DNA of 11,372 nucleotides, from positions 1 to 11,372 of the forward strand of contig WQZL01000069.1 of NCBI GenBank assembly GCA_009780755.1. Direction: 5' to 3'. Shown one piece after another: positions 5,664 through 11,372 of this stretch (its first letter is position 1; each line of letters starts with the position of its first letter). Below the pieces are notes generated by a model. That model was not told the DNA's origin, searched no databases, and worked only from the letters and a program-made list of their open reading frames with translations. Source of the stretch: Promicromonosporaceae bacterium. GTDB lineage: Bacteria > Actinomycetota > Actinomycetes > Actinomycetales > Cellulomonadaceae. A program made the translations under genes and the position numbers.

Positions 5664-5776
5664 CACTTCACGCTCCATTGTTCTAGGGGACGTTGCGCCC
5701 CGGATTGTGCACTATTTCGGCGGCATTAGCCAGAACCTGGCCGTTCGGCGTGTCTATCTTGTCTCTCAACGCACGG
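5664..5776. other. 113-bp gap between suhB-like gene and DUF4193, with small inverted repeats
   Basis: Contains perfect GCCAG-AAC-CTGGC (5729-5741), an overlapping GCCG-TT-CGGC (5740-5749) and an imperfect hairpin with GGGG/CCCC arms at 5686-5701. On the minus strand the first two lie shortly after the suhB-like stop and could attenuate read-through; none has a U-run. A promoter for DUF4193 probably lies here (CACAAT at 5710-5705 is a weak -10), but no convincing -35 is visible. Confidence 0.3.
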
Positions 5777-6592
5777 TCAGTCCCGGTCGGCATCGGCGGC
5801 TTCCAGGATGTTCAACAACTCACGCACAGCCGGACCGCGACCGGCCACGGTCATCTCGCCCGATGCTTTTGTGCCGCGCAATCCCACCACTTCGGCCCCA
5901 TTTTCGGCGGCGATCAGCGAGCCTGCGGCCATGTCCCAAGGGTTCAACCCACGTTCGTAGTACAGGTCGAGGGTGCCCTCGGCCAGCAGGCACAGATCGA
6001 CGGCCGCTGAACCGAGGCGGCGAATATCGCGCACGCGCGGCAGCACCTTCGTGAGTACCTGAGCCTGACGCGCCCGGCGAGCCGAGTCGTAGCCGAAGCC
6101 GGTGCCGGTCAGGCAGCTAGATAGCGGCGCCGGTGCCACCGGGGTCAGCGGCACACCATTGGCCCCCGCTCCCTGGCCACACCCAGCCGACCAGGTGCGA
6201 CCGGTAACCACGTCATGCACGCAACCTGCCAGGACTGTCCACCACTCCGGGTGGGGCGGGCCGACCACCACCGCCACCGAAACGGCAAAGCTGGCGATGC
6301 CATACAGATAGTTGACGGTGCCGTCGATGGGGTCAATCACCCAGGTCAGGCCGGAGGTTCCGGCCACATCGTTGCCCTCCTCACCGAGAACGGCATCATC
6401 TGGCCGTGCCCGCAGAATCTCGGCAACCAGGTACTCCTCGATTGAGCGGTCCATTTCGGTAACCGGGTCGGTTGCCGAGGTTTTGGTGTCGGCGACGGTA
6501 GCCCGATCCGGGCGCCGCTCCCGGATCAGATCGCCAGCTGAGGTGGCAAGGGAAACGGCCAGGGCGCGCAGCGCCGGGATGTCATGATTCAT
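5777..6592 (-). CDS. suhB: Inositol monophosphatase family protein (SuhB-like)
   Basis: A Mg-dependent phosphatase of 271 residues that probably converts inositol-1-phosphate to inositol. Metal-site motifs are complete: GEEG (70-73), DPIDGT within WVIDPIDGTVNYLYG (about 85-99) and NPWDMAAG (217-224). LGSAAVDLCLLAEGTLDLYY also matches the fold. In mycobacteria such enzymes supply inositol for phosphatidylinositol and mycothiol; that role is inferred. I chose ATG at 6592, which overlaps the upstream TRIC gene's stop (ATGA). A longer ORF to 6721 would run deep into that gene and adds no family sequence. GGAGG is only one base from this ATG, so the earlier GGGGGA about ten bases upstream may be the working site. 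A DUF4193 gene downstream matches the mycobacterial suhB neighbourhood. Substrate may differ, as this family also includes other sugar phosphatases. Confidence 0.9.
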   Translation of the reverse strand: MNHDIPALRALAVSLATSAGDLIRERRPDRATVADTKTSATDPVTEMDRSIEEYLVAEILRARPDDAVLGEEGNDVAGTSGLTWVIDPIDGTVNYLYGIASFAVSVAVVVGPPHPEWWTVLAGCVHDVVTGRTWSAGCGQGAGANGVPLTPVAPAPLSSCLTGTGFGYDSARRARQAQVLTKVLPRVRDIRRLGSAAVDLCLLAEGTLDLYYERGLNPWDMAAGSLIAAENGAEVVGLRGTKASGEMTVAGRGPAVRELLNILEAADADRD

Positions 6593-7269
6593 TCCTCCAT
6601 TTTCCCCCGGATTCCCCAGCGGCCATTCCACATGGCTCCAGCCGAGGGCACCGTCCAGCCGCGCCTGAGCGAAATTAGGCGGATGCCGACCACCGCAGAC
6701 ACGACAATTGCCTGCATCCACCAGGAAAGCCAGCCGTTAGCCCAGAGCAGCGCGGTGACGATGGCACCGCCAAGGGCTGGAATCGCGTATAGCTGCCGAT
6801 CAACCAGCACGAGCGGCACCTCGCCCACCAGCAGATCGCGCAACATGCCACCGCCGATGCCGGTGAGCATGCCCACCACCACCGAGGCCACCGACCCGGC
6901 ACCGAAATTGAGAGCAATCACGGTGCCCAGCATTACGAACAGCCCCAGCGCGAGGGCGTCAAGCACAACGACCGTCCGCCGCATCCGTGCCACCGAGGGG
7001 TGAACGAAGTTGATTAAAACGCCCGCCAGGAGCGCAGCTGCCAGGAAGGGTAAGTGTGAAACGCCGACGGGTGGGGTGCGACCGATCAACACGTCACGAA
7101 TCACACCGCCGCCGAGTCCAGCCGCCCAGGCCAGCACCAGCACGCCGAAGATGTCGAAGCGTTTCCGCACGCCGGCCAGCCCACCGGCCAGGGCCGCGAA
7201 AAACACGCCAGCGATCTCCATTGCCTCATACAAGTGGAACCCGGCCCACCACTGGGGAACGTCAAACAC
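6589..7269 (-). CDS. TRIC-type membrane protein (UPF0126 / trimeric intracellular cation channel family)
   Basis: This integral membrane protein has 226 residues from the proposed GTG start. An internal duplication is plain: each half has a three-helix unit carrying the signature GGGxxRDxLxG, as GGGVIRDVLIG at 53-63 and GGGMLRDLLVG at 139-149. Further helices follow near 74-89, 103-120 and 164-200. The prokaryotic family resembles TRIC cation channels, and some members are annotated as putative glycine transporters; the transported species here is unknown. Start choice: GTG at 7269 gives VFDVPQWWAGFHLYEAMEIA, like other members; ATG at 7221 (MEIAG) would just retain the first helix, and ATG at 7362 would overlap the divergent sepH start. 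No clear Shine-Dalgarno sequence precedes either short start. The stop overlaps the suhB-like start. Confidence 0.85.
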   Translation of the reverse strand: MFDVPQWWAGFHLYEAMEIAGVFFAALAGGLAGVRKRFDIFGVLVLAWAAGLGGGVIRDVLIGRTPPVGVSHLPFLAAALLAGVLINFVHPSVARMRRTVVVLDALALGLFVMLGTVIALNFGAGSVASVVVGMLTGIGGGMLRDLLVGEVPLVLVDRQLYAIPALGGAIVTALLWANGWLSWWMQAIVVSAVVGIRLISLRRGWTVPSAGAMWNGRWGIRGKMEE

Positions 7270-7360
7270 GTAGGCAATCTTGCCTGAGTAGCATGACAAA
7301 ATGACGGCACACCGTCTTAGTTGCTCGGTATTTTGGCTCGGTAATGGCACCCTCGACTTC
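7270..7360. promoter_or_regulatory. Divergent intergenic region (TRIC / sepH) with two inverted repeats
   Basis: Two perfect short inverted repeats sit between the divergent starts: AGGCAA-TC-TTGCCT (7272-7285), directly before the TRIC GTG, and GACGG-CACA-CCGTC (7303-7316). Possible sepH -10 boxes are TATTTT (7329-7334) and TAATGG (7342-7347), neither with a well-spaced -35. Neither gene shows a ribosome binding site. Promoters for both genes must lie here, but I cannot place them firmly. Confidence 0.35.
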
Positions 7361-8761
7361 ATGGCTCAACTTGAGTTTGTCCGGACGGACGGCGAAACCG
7401 CGATTCTGCGCGCCCCCGATGGCACCGAGTACGAGCTGCCAATCACCCCCGAACTGCGTGACGCCGTGTGCCCTCAACAGGAGAATTGCGTGCCGACAGG
7501 CGAGACCACCGAGGCAGTTGCCGCCAAAGATTTGCACCAATCGGCATCCGCTAGAACCACCGCCGCCGATCACCCCCCGGAGTTGCTGCCGGTACTGCGC
7601 CCACGGGATATTCAGACGCGGCTGCGCGCCGGCGACACCATCGAATCGCTTTCCCTGCAAAGCGGCATCAGCCTGGCTGTACTCAAAAAGCTGGAGTGGC
7701 CGGTGGTCACCGAGCGGGAGCATGTAATCAGACAGGTGCGGGAGCATGAGGTATCCGGCCTGGCCGGGGTGGCCGAACTTGGCGAGATCGCCGACTCCCG
7801 GCTGGCCTCGCGTGGCGTCTCCCGCGAGGAAGCCTTCTGGTCGGCGCGACGCGAGGGCGGCGCACCTTGGGTGGTGGAGGTTCGGTTCTCGGTTGGCGAG
7901 CGTGACCGCACCGCCCGGTGGACCTATGAGCCGCGCGGCAAAGCCGTGATCGCCCTAGACGACGAGGCCCGCTGGCTCGGCCAGCCCGACGATCCGTTGA
8001 CCCTAGAAACGTCTGCTCCGACCCCCGCCAAACCAAGAAGCCCGGTCATAACCCGCCGCTCCTCCCCGCAACCTGATCTACAAACCGACCGCATCCTTGA
8101 TGACCTGGCCGCCCGCCGCGGCGCCCGTCCGGCTACCGGGCCGATCCCCACGCGTTTGCCCATGCCCGTAGATACGCGGCCCGCGGCCAAAGAGCCGGTA
8201 GTGAACCCGCCCGTTAAAACACCCGCACCAGTAGTGCCCCCCCCGATTTCCGAGCCGCCGATGCGCGGTCGCCGCCGCGCCGAGCCAGCGAGCATGAAAC
8301 CGCTCGTTGAAACGCCGCGCACCGAACCCGCCTACAATCTCGACCGAGGTTCCGAAGTGGTTGAGTTGCGGCGCTGGACTCCCCGCCGAGCCGCAACCGG
8401 CCCCAGCATTCAGCCCACACTGCTGCCCGCTTCTGGCGCGCCGATTGATGTGGTCCGTCCGCCTGTTACCCCGCTGGCACCAATGATCTCGGCCACCCCG
8501 CCCGTTTACGAGATGCCGACGCTGACTGCGGTCACGCCCATCGGCGACGACGAGGTGACTTACGAGGATGACCAGGTCACCTACGAGGATGAGCCGGTGA
8601 CATACAACGAGCCGCCAGCCGTCATCAAGCCTGAATCATCAGCGCCTGACCCGGTTCCTCCGGTGACGGCAACGCCCGCCGGGGGCGTTTCTCGCCGGGG
8701 CAAGAACAAACGCGCCCAGGTTCCCAGTTGGGATGAGATAGTTTTCGGCGCAAAGTCCTAA
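7361..8761 (+). CDS. sepH: Septation protein SepH (DUF3071 domain)
   Basis: SepH is an actinobacterial cell-division protein that binds FtsZ and stimulates its assembly at the septum. In this 466-residue copy the N-terminal DUF3071 domain begins LEFVRTDGETAILRAPDGTE and contains the helix-turn-helix LRPRDIQTRLRAGDTIESLS (79-98). It ends with ARWTYEPRGKAVIALDDEAR (185-204). A long Pro/Ala-rich linker (about 212-440) follows, holding three heptad copies of VTYED type (398-418). The C-terminus VPSWDEIVFGAKS (454-466) is the family's conserved end motif. A linker of about 40 residues (36-76) before the HTH looks longer than in Streptomyces. Start ATG 7361 fits the family; an ATG 20 codons upstream adds unrelated sequence. 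It has no Shine-Dalgarno sequence. It is followed after 23 bp by aroA. Confidence 0.95.
   Translation: MAQLEFVRTDGETAILRAPDGTEYELPITPELRDAVCPQQENCVPTGETTEAVAAKDLHQSASARTTAADHPPELLPVLRPRDIQTRLRAGDTIESLSLQSGISLAVLKKLEWPVVTEREHVIRQVREHEVSGLAGVAELGEIADSRLASRGVSREEAFWSARREGGAPWVVEVRFSVGERDRTARWTYEPRGKAVIALDDEARWLGQPDDPLTLETSAPTPAKPRSPVITRRSSPQPDLQTDRILDDLAARRGARPATGPIPTRLPMPVDTRPAAKEPVVNPPVKTPAPVVPPPISEPPMRGRRRAEPASMKPLVETPRTEPAYNLDRGSEVVELRRWTPRRAATGPSIQPTLLPASGAPIDVVRPPVTPLAPMISATPPVYEMPTLTAVTPIGDDEVTYEDDQVTYEDEPVTYNEPPAVIKPESSAPDPVPPVTATPAGGVSRRGKNKRAQVPSWDEIVFGAKS
8552..8614 (+). repeat. Three tandem 21-bp repeats inside sepH
   Basis: Three in-frame units encode EVTYEDD, QVTYEDE and PVTYNEP. 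The first two are close at DNA level, the third diverged. The repeat lies in the disordered linker between the DUF3071 domain and the C-terminal SWDE motif. Confidence 0.8.
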
Positions 8762-8772
8762 CTTTCCTGCGC

Positions 8773-8778
8773 TAACCT
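8773..8778 (+). promoter_or_regulatory. -10 box of a possible leaderless aroA promoter
   Basis: TAACCT fits TANNNT and ends six bases before the aroA ATG at 8785, so transcription would start at the start codon. There is no Shine-Dalgarno sequence before aroA. The arrangement is the same, base for base in spacing, as that before the DoxX-like gene. No -35 is recognisable within the end of sepH. Confidence 0.45.
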
Positions 8779-8784
8779 CTGTGC

Positions 8785-10098
8785 ATGACACTACCCTCGT
8801 TCCCTGCGGTGCCGCTGTGGGACGCACCCGTCGCCAACGGGCCATTGACCGCCTCGGTAGAGGTTCCAGGGTCAAAGTCTCTAACCAACCGGCTGCTGGT
8901 GCTGGCGGCACTGGCGGATGGCCCCGGCATCATTTCCGGTGCACTGCGCAGCCGCGACACCGACCTGATGATCGGCGCGCTGCAAGTCCTGGGTATCGGT
9001 ATCGAGGCCGGGACTTGCCCCTCGGAGCTGCGCGTATTCCCCCAACCAATCCGCGGCGACGTCGATGTTGATACCGGTCTGGCTGGTACCGTCATGCGCT
9101 TCCTGCCGCCGCTGGCCACACTAGCTAACGGCCCGGTTTGCTTTGACGGCGATCCGCAGGCTCGTACCCGCCCGATGGGGCCAATGTTGCGCACCATGCA
9201 CGCGCTCGGGGTCGAGATCACGGGCGAGGACGAGGGCATACCCGAAACTCTCCCCTTCACCGTCCACGGTCGAGGCGGCCTGCGCGGTGGCACGGTGGAT
9301 GTGGATGCCTCGCAATCCTCACAGTTCGTCTCCGGCCTGCTGCTGGCCGCTGCGCGCTTCGATCAAGGACTCAGCCTGCGGCATGTTGGACGCACGCTGC
9401 CGAGCCTGCCGCATATCGAGATGACCGTGACCGCGCTGCGCGAGGCGGGGGTAACCGTAGACGATTCACGAGATGGCATCTGGGTGGTCTCGCCCGGCGT
9501 GATCGCCGCTCGCGATGTGCGCGTCGAGCCTGATCTTTCGAACGCCGCTCCGTTCTTGGCCGCCGCGCTGGTAGCTGGCGGTTCGGTCTCGGTGCCGGGC
9601 TGGCCGCTTACAACCACACAGCCGGGCGCACTCGTACCTGGGCTGCTCGCCCAGATGGGCGGCGCCTATACGATCAACGATGGAGTCTGCACCGTAACCG
9701 GCGATGGCACCATCAACGGGCTAGACGTTGACCTGCGGGCCGCCGGGGAACTTGCGCCCACCTTCGCCGCGCTGGCCGCGCTGGCCGACTCCCCCAGTCG
9801 CCTGCGGGGCATCGCCCACCTGCGCGGCCACGAAACCGACCGGTTGGCCGCGCTGGCTGCCGAGATCACCCGCCTCGGCGGCTGGGCACAGGAAACCCGC
9901 GACGGCCTGGTTATCACTCCCCGCCCGCTGCGCGGCGGGGAGTTCCGCACGTATCACGATCACCGCATGGCCACCTCGGCCGCGCTGCTTGGCTTAAGGG
10001 TGCCCGGCGTGCGCGTGGAGAACGTCGAAACCACGGCCAAGACCCTGCCCGGATTCACCAAGTTGTGGGCGGGGATGCTGGGTTCCGATGCCAGCTAG
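8785..10098 (+). CDS. aroA: 3-phosphoshikimate 1-carboxyvinyltransferase (EPSP synthase)
   Basis: The enzyme joins shikimate-3-phosphate and phosphoenolpyruvate to give EPSP, the sixth step of the shikimate pathway, in the cytoplasm. In 437 residues, the usual length, the motifs run in order: PGSKSLTNR (28-36), TGLAGTVMRFLPP (97-109), RPMGPML (129-135), DASQSSQF (174-181), PDLSNAAPFLAAAL (249-262), GELAPTFAALAALAD (321-335), GHETDRL (348-354), YHDHRMA (390-396) and TTAKTLPGF (416-424). In the second motif the AGT and Arg of the E. coli GNAGTAMRP loop are kept, but the Pro101 equivalent is Phe106. It follows sepH by 23 bp and overlaps rsgA by 11 bp, so it can be cotranscribed with both; TAACCT at 8773 may give it its own start. 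Confidence 0.97.
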   Translation: MTLPSFPAVPLWDAPVANGPLTASVEVPGSKSLTNRLLVLAALADGPGIISGALRSRDTDLMIGALQVLGIGIEAGTCPSELRVFPQPIRGDVDVDTGLAGTVMRFLPPLATLANGPVCFDGDPQARTRPMGPMLRTMHALGVEITGEDEGIPETLPFTVHGRGGLRGGTVDVDASQSSQFVSGLLLAAARFDQGLSLRHVGRTLPSLPHIEMTVTALREAGVTVDDSRDGIWVVSPGVIAARDVRVEPDLSNAAPFLAAALVAGGSVSVPGWPLTTTQPGALVPGLLAQMGGAYTINDGVCTVTGDGTINGLDVDLRAAGELAPTFAALAALADSPSRLRGIAHLRGHETDRLAALAAEITRLGGWAQETRDGLVITPRPLRGGEFRTYHDHRMATSAALLGLRVPGVRVENVETTAKTLPGFTKLWAGMLGSDAS

Positions 10099-11161
10099 AC
10101 AAACGCGGCGCGGCGGCGACGAACACGAGGCGTATGAGCGGGCCAGTCGCACCGCCACCAAGGCCCGCACCAAGATTCGTCCCACCCATGATGACGCGGT
10201 GCCTGGTTTCGTGATTGGCGTGGACCGGGGCCGCTACACCCTGCTGCTAGGCGAAAACCTGCCCGACGAGCGCACGGTGATCGCGATGAAGGCCCGCGAG
10301 CTGGCCCGCGACCGCGTGGTGGTGGGTGATCGGGTGGCCGTGGTGGGCGATGTGAGCGGCGCCAAGGACACCCTGGCCCGCATAGTCCGCATAGCCGAGC
10401 GCACCTCCGTGCTGCGCCGCACCGCCGACGACACCGATCCCTACGAGCGGATCATCGTCACCAACGCCGACCAGCTCGTCATAGTCACCGCCCTGGCCAA
10501 CCCCGAGCCGCGCACCGGCATGATTGACCGAGCTGTCGTTGCCGCCTACGACGCCGGGGTAAGCGTGCTGCTTTGTCTAACCAAGGCCGACCTGGCCCCC
10601 GCCGACGAGTTGCGCGGGCTGTACGAGCCGCTCGGCGTGGATGTGGTGGTGACCGCCACGCTTAGCGACCCGGCCTCGGTGGAGGCTGTGCGCGAGCGCC
10701 TGTCCGGGCGCATTTCGGTGCTGCTGGGGCACTCGGGCGTCGGCAAATCTACGCTGGTCAACGCGCTGGTACCCGGTGCCGGACGCGCCACGGGCCACGT
10801 CAACGACGTCACTGGACGTGGCCGCCACACCAGCACCTCCGTAATGGCCCTACGCCTCCCCTCCGCTATGCGCGACGCCAGCTCAACCACCACCGGCGGC
10901 TGGGTGATCGACACCCCTGGCGTGCGTTCCCTCGGTCTCGCCCACGTCGAAATCGACAACCTGTTGCGCGCCTTCGACGACCTAGACGATGCCGCCGAGG
11001 AATGCCCGCGCGGCTGCACCCATCTGGCCGATTCCCCCGATTGCGCCCTCGATGACTGGCTCTCTGCCACCGTCGATCCTGACCTTAGGGCCGCACGCAT
11101 GGTGCGATTGGATAGCTTCAGGCGGCTACTGGCTTCTCGTACCGCTATGGTTGCGCCATGA
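10088..11161 (+). CDS. rsgA: Ribosome small subunit-dependent GTPase RsgA
   Basis: RsgA is a GTPase that checks and releases the maturing 30S subunit. The 357-residue protein shows the family's circularly permuted G motifs: an N-terminal OB-type domain (about 38-110, with VVGDRVAVVG), G4 TKAD (165-168), G1 GHSGVGKST (214-222), TGRGRHTST (242-250) and G3 DTPG (275-278). The zinc site Cys306-X3-Cys310-X-His312-X6-Cys319 follows. The basic first 36 residues are typical of actinobacterial members. Between TSTSVMALRLP and GGWVIDTPG there is an apparently extra segment, SAMRDASSTTT (259-269), partly encoded by DNA that resembles the REP-like repeat. The start overlaps aroA by 11 bp and the stop overlaps hisN by four (ATGA). 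No strong ribosome binding site is seen, so translation is probably coupled to aroA. Confidence 0.96.
   Translation: MPARQTRRGGDEHEAYERASRTATKARTKIRPTHDDAVPGFVIGVDRGRYTLLLGENLPDERTVIAMKARELARDRVVVGDRVAVVGDVSGAKDTLARIVRIAERTSVLRRTADDTDPYERIIVTNADQLVIVTALANPEPRTGMIDRAVVAAYDAGVSVLLCLTKADLAPADELRGLYEPLGVDVVVTATLSDPASVEAVRERLSGRISVLLGHSGVGKSTLVNALVPGAGRATGHVNDVTGRGRHTSTSVMALRLPSAMRDASSTTTGGWVIDTPGVRSLGLAHVEIDNLLRAFDDLDDAAEECPRGCTHLADSPDCALDDWLSATVDPDLRAARMVRLDSFRRLLASRTAMVAP
10873..10896. repeat. Possible degenerate REP-like repeat, copy 3, inside rsgA
   Basis: The 12 bases AGCTCAACCACC (10880-10891), preceded by CGAC three bases earlier, match copy 1 at 2583-2594 and its CGAC. The left part of the repeat (GGTTT) is absent. 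It encodes DASSTTTGG, inside a segment that looks inserted relative to typical RsgA. Chance similarity is possible. Confidence 0.35.
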
Positions 11162-11372
11162 CCGCACGTTCGTACCAGGAAGACCTGCGGCTGGCCCAGG
11201 TCATCGCCGATCAGGTTGACGCCATGACTATGGCGCGCTTCCGGGCGCTCGATCTGCGCGTGGATACCAAACCGGATAACACCCCGGTTTCGGATGCCGA
11301 CCGCGCCGCCGAGGAGTTCATCCGCGAGCAGCTACGCCGGGCGCGCACCCGCGATGCCGTACTCGGGGAGGA
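11158..11372 (+). CDS. hisN: Histidinol-phosphatase, inositol monophosphatase family (start only, cut by window edge)
   Basis: The first 71 codons of a Mg-dependent phosphatase are present. The segment MTMARFRALDLRVDTKPDNT (about 23-42), running into PVSDADRAAEEFIREQL, is the HisN form of the family's N-terminus, and DAVLGE at the end is the beginning of the first metal motif (G-E-E). HisN removes phosphate from histidinol phosphate, the penultimate stage of histidine synthesis in Actinobacteria. The ATG overlaps the rsgA stop (ATGA), so it is coupled to rsgA in an aroA-rsgA-hisN run. The catalytic DPIDGT region lies beyond the window, so assignment rests on the N-terminus and the neighbour rsgA. 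It is distinct from the SuhB-like paralogue at 5777-6592. Confidence 0.85.
   Translation, partial: MTARSYQEDLRLAQVIADQVDAMTMARFRALDLRVDTKPDNTPVSDADRAAEEFIREQLRRARTRDAVLGE

Noticed and set aside
6592..6721. N-terminal extension of the SuhB-like protein to an upstream ATG with a CxxC
   Set aside because: It lies inside the TRIC-family gene, matches no family member, and the ATGA overlap at 6589-6592 gives a better start.
7301..7360. Longer SepH form starting at 7301
   Set aside because: The 20 additional residues do not resemble the SepH N-terminus, whereas MAQLEFVRTDGE does.
1..11372. CRISPR array, tRNA, prophage, toxin-antitoxin or defence genes
   Set aside because: No regularly spaced direct repeats, no cloverleaf-like segment and no integrase, transposase or nuclease motif was found; every long gene matches a housekeeping or known conserved family.

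Overview
The window is a high-GC, gene-dense chromosomal stretch from an actinobacterium (Actinomycetota). The support is the set of lineage-typical genes: the septation protein SepH, the tiny ribosomal protein bL37, the DUF4193, DUF3710 and DUF3159 families, and a TrmA/RlmD-type methyltransferase of the actinobacterial kind. Order or genus cannot be fixed from the sequence. It is core genome: no tRNA, rRNA, CRISPR array, phage or insertion-sequence gene is visible, and no stretch longer than about 175 bases lacks a gene.

Layout. (1) 1-1219, minus strand: a DUF4097 repeat protein followed by an overlapping PadR-type repressor that is cut by the window edge. A likely autoregulated promoter lies upstream, with a perfect 18-bp palindrome and a degenerate second copy. 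(2) 1394-2028, plus strand: bL37 (24 codons), a strong hairpin terminator, then a DoxX-like membrane protein that is probably translated from a leaderless mRNA. Its 3' end overlaps the convergent methyltransferase gene by 20 bp. (3) 2009-7269, minus strand: in transcription order a TRIC-family membrane protein, a SuhB-like inositol monophosphatase, DUF4193, dUTPase (dut), DUF3710, DUF3159 and the RNA methyltransferase. Three junctions are 4-bp ATGA overlaps. The order resembles the suhB-dut region of mycobacteria and Streptomyces, but several genes usually found there are absent. (4) 7361-11372, plus strand: sepH, aroA, rsgA and the start of hisN.

How the genes fit together. The window is mostly housekeeping: RNA modification (methyltransferase), ribosome assembly and structure (RsgA, bL37), nucleotide hygiene (Dut), cell division (SepH), shikimate and histidine biosynthesis (AroA, HisN), and inositol phosphate metabolism (SuhB-like).

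The least ordinary feature is a dispersed REP-like repeat. One copy lies in frame inside the methyltransferase gene and encodes the peptide VVELVETT. A second forms the last codons, stop codon and downstream hairpin of dut. A degenerate piece may sit in rsgA. Other points of interest are the PadR operator pair, two matching leaderless start arrangements (TANNNT, 6 nt, ATG) and the loss of iron-sulfur cysteines in the methyltransferase. I see no convincing sign of a wholly new multi-gene system.
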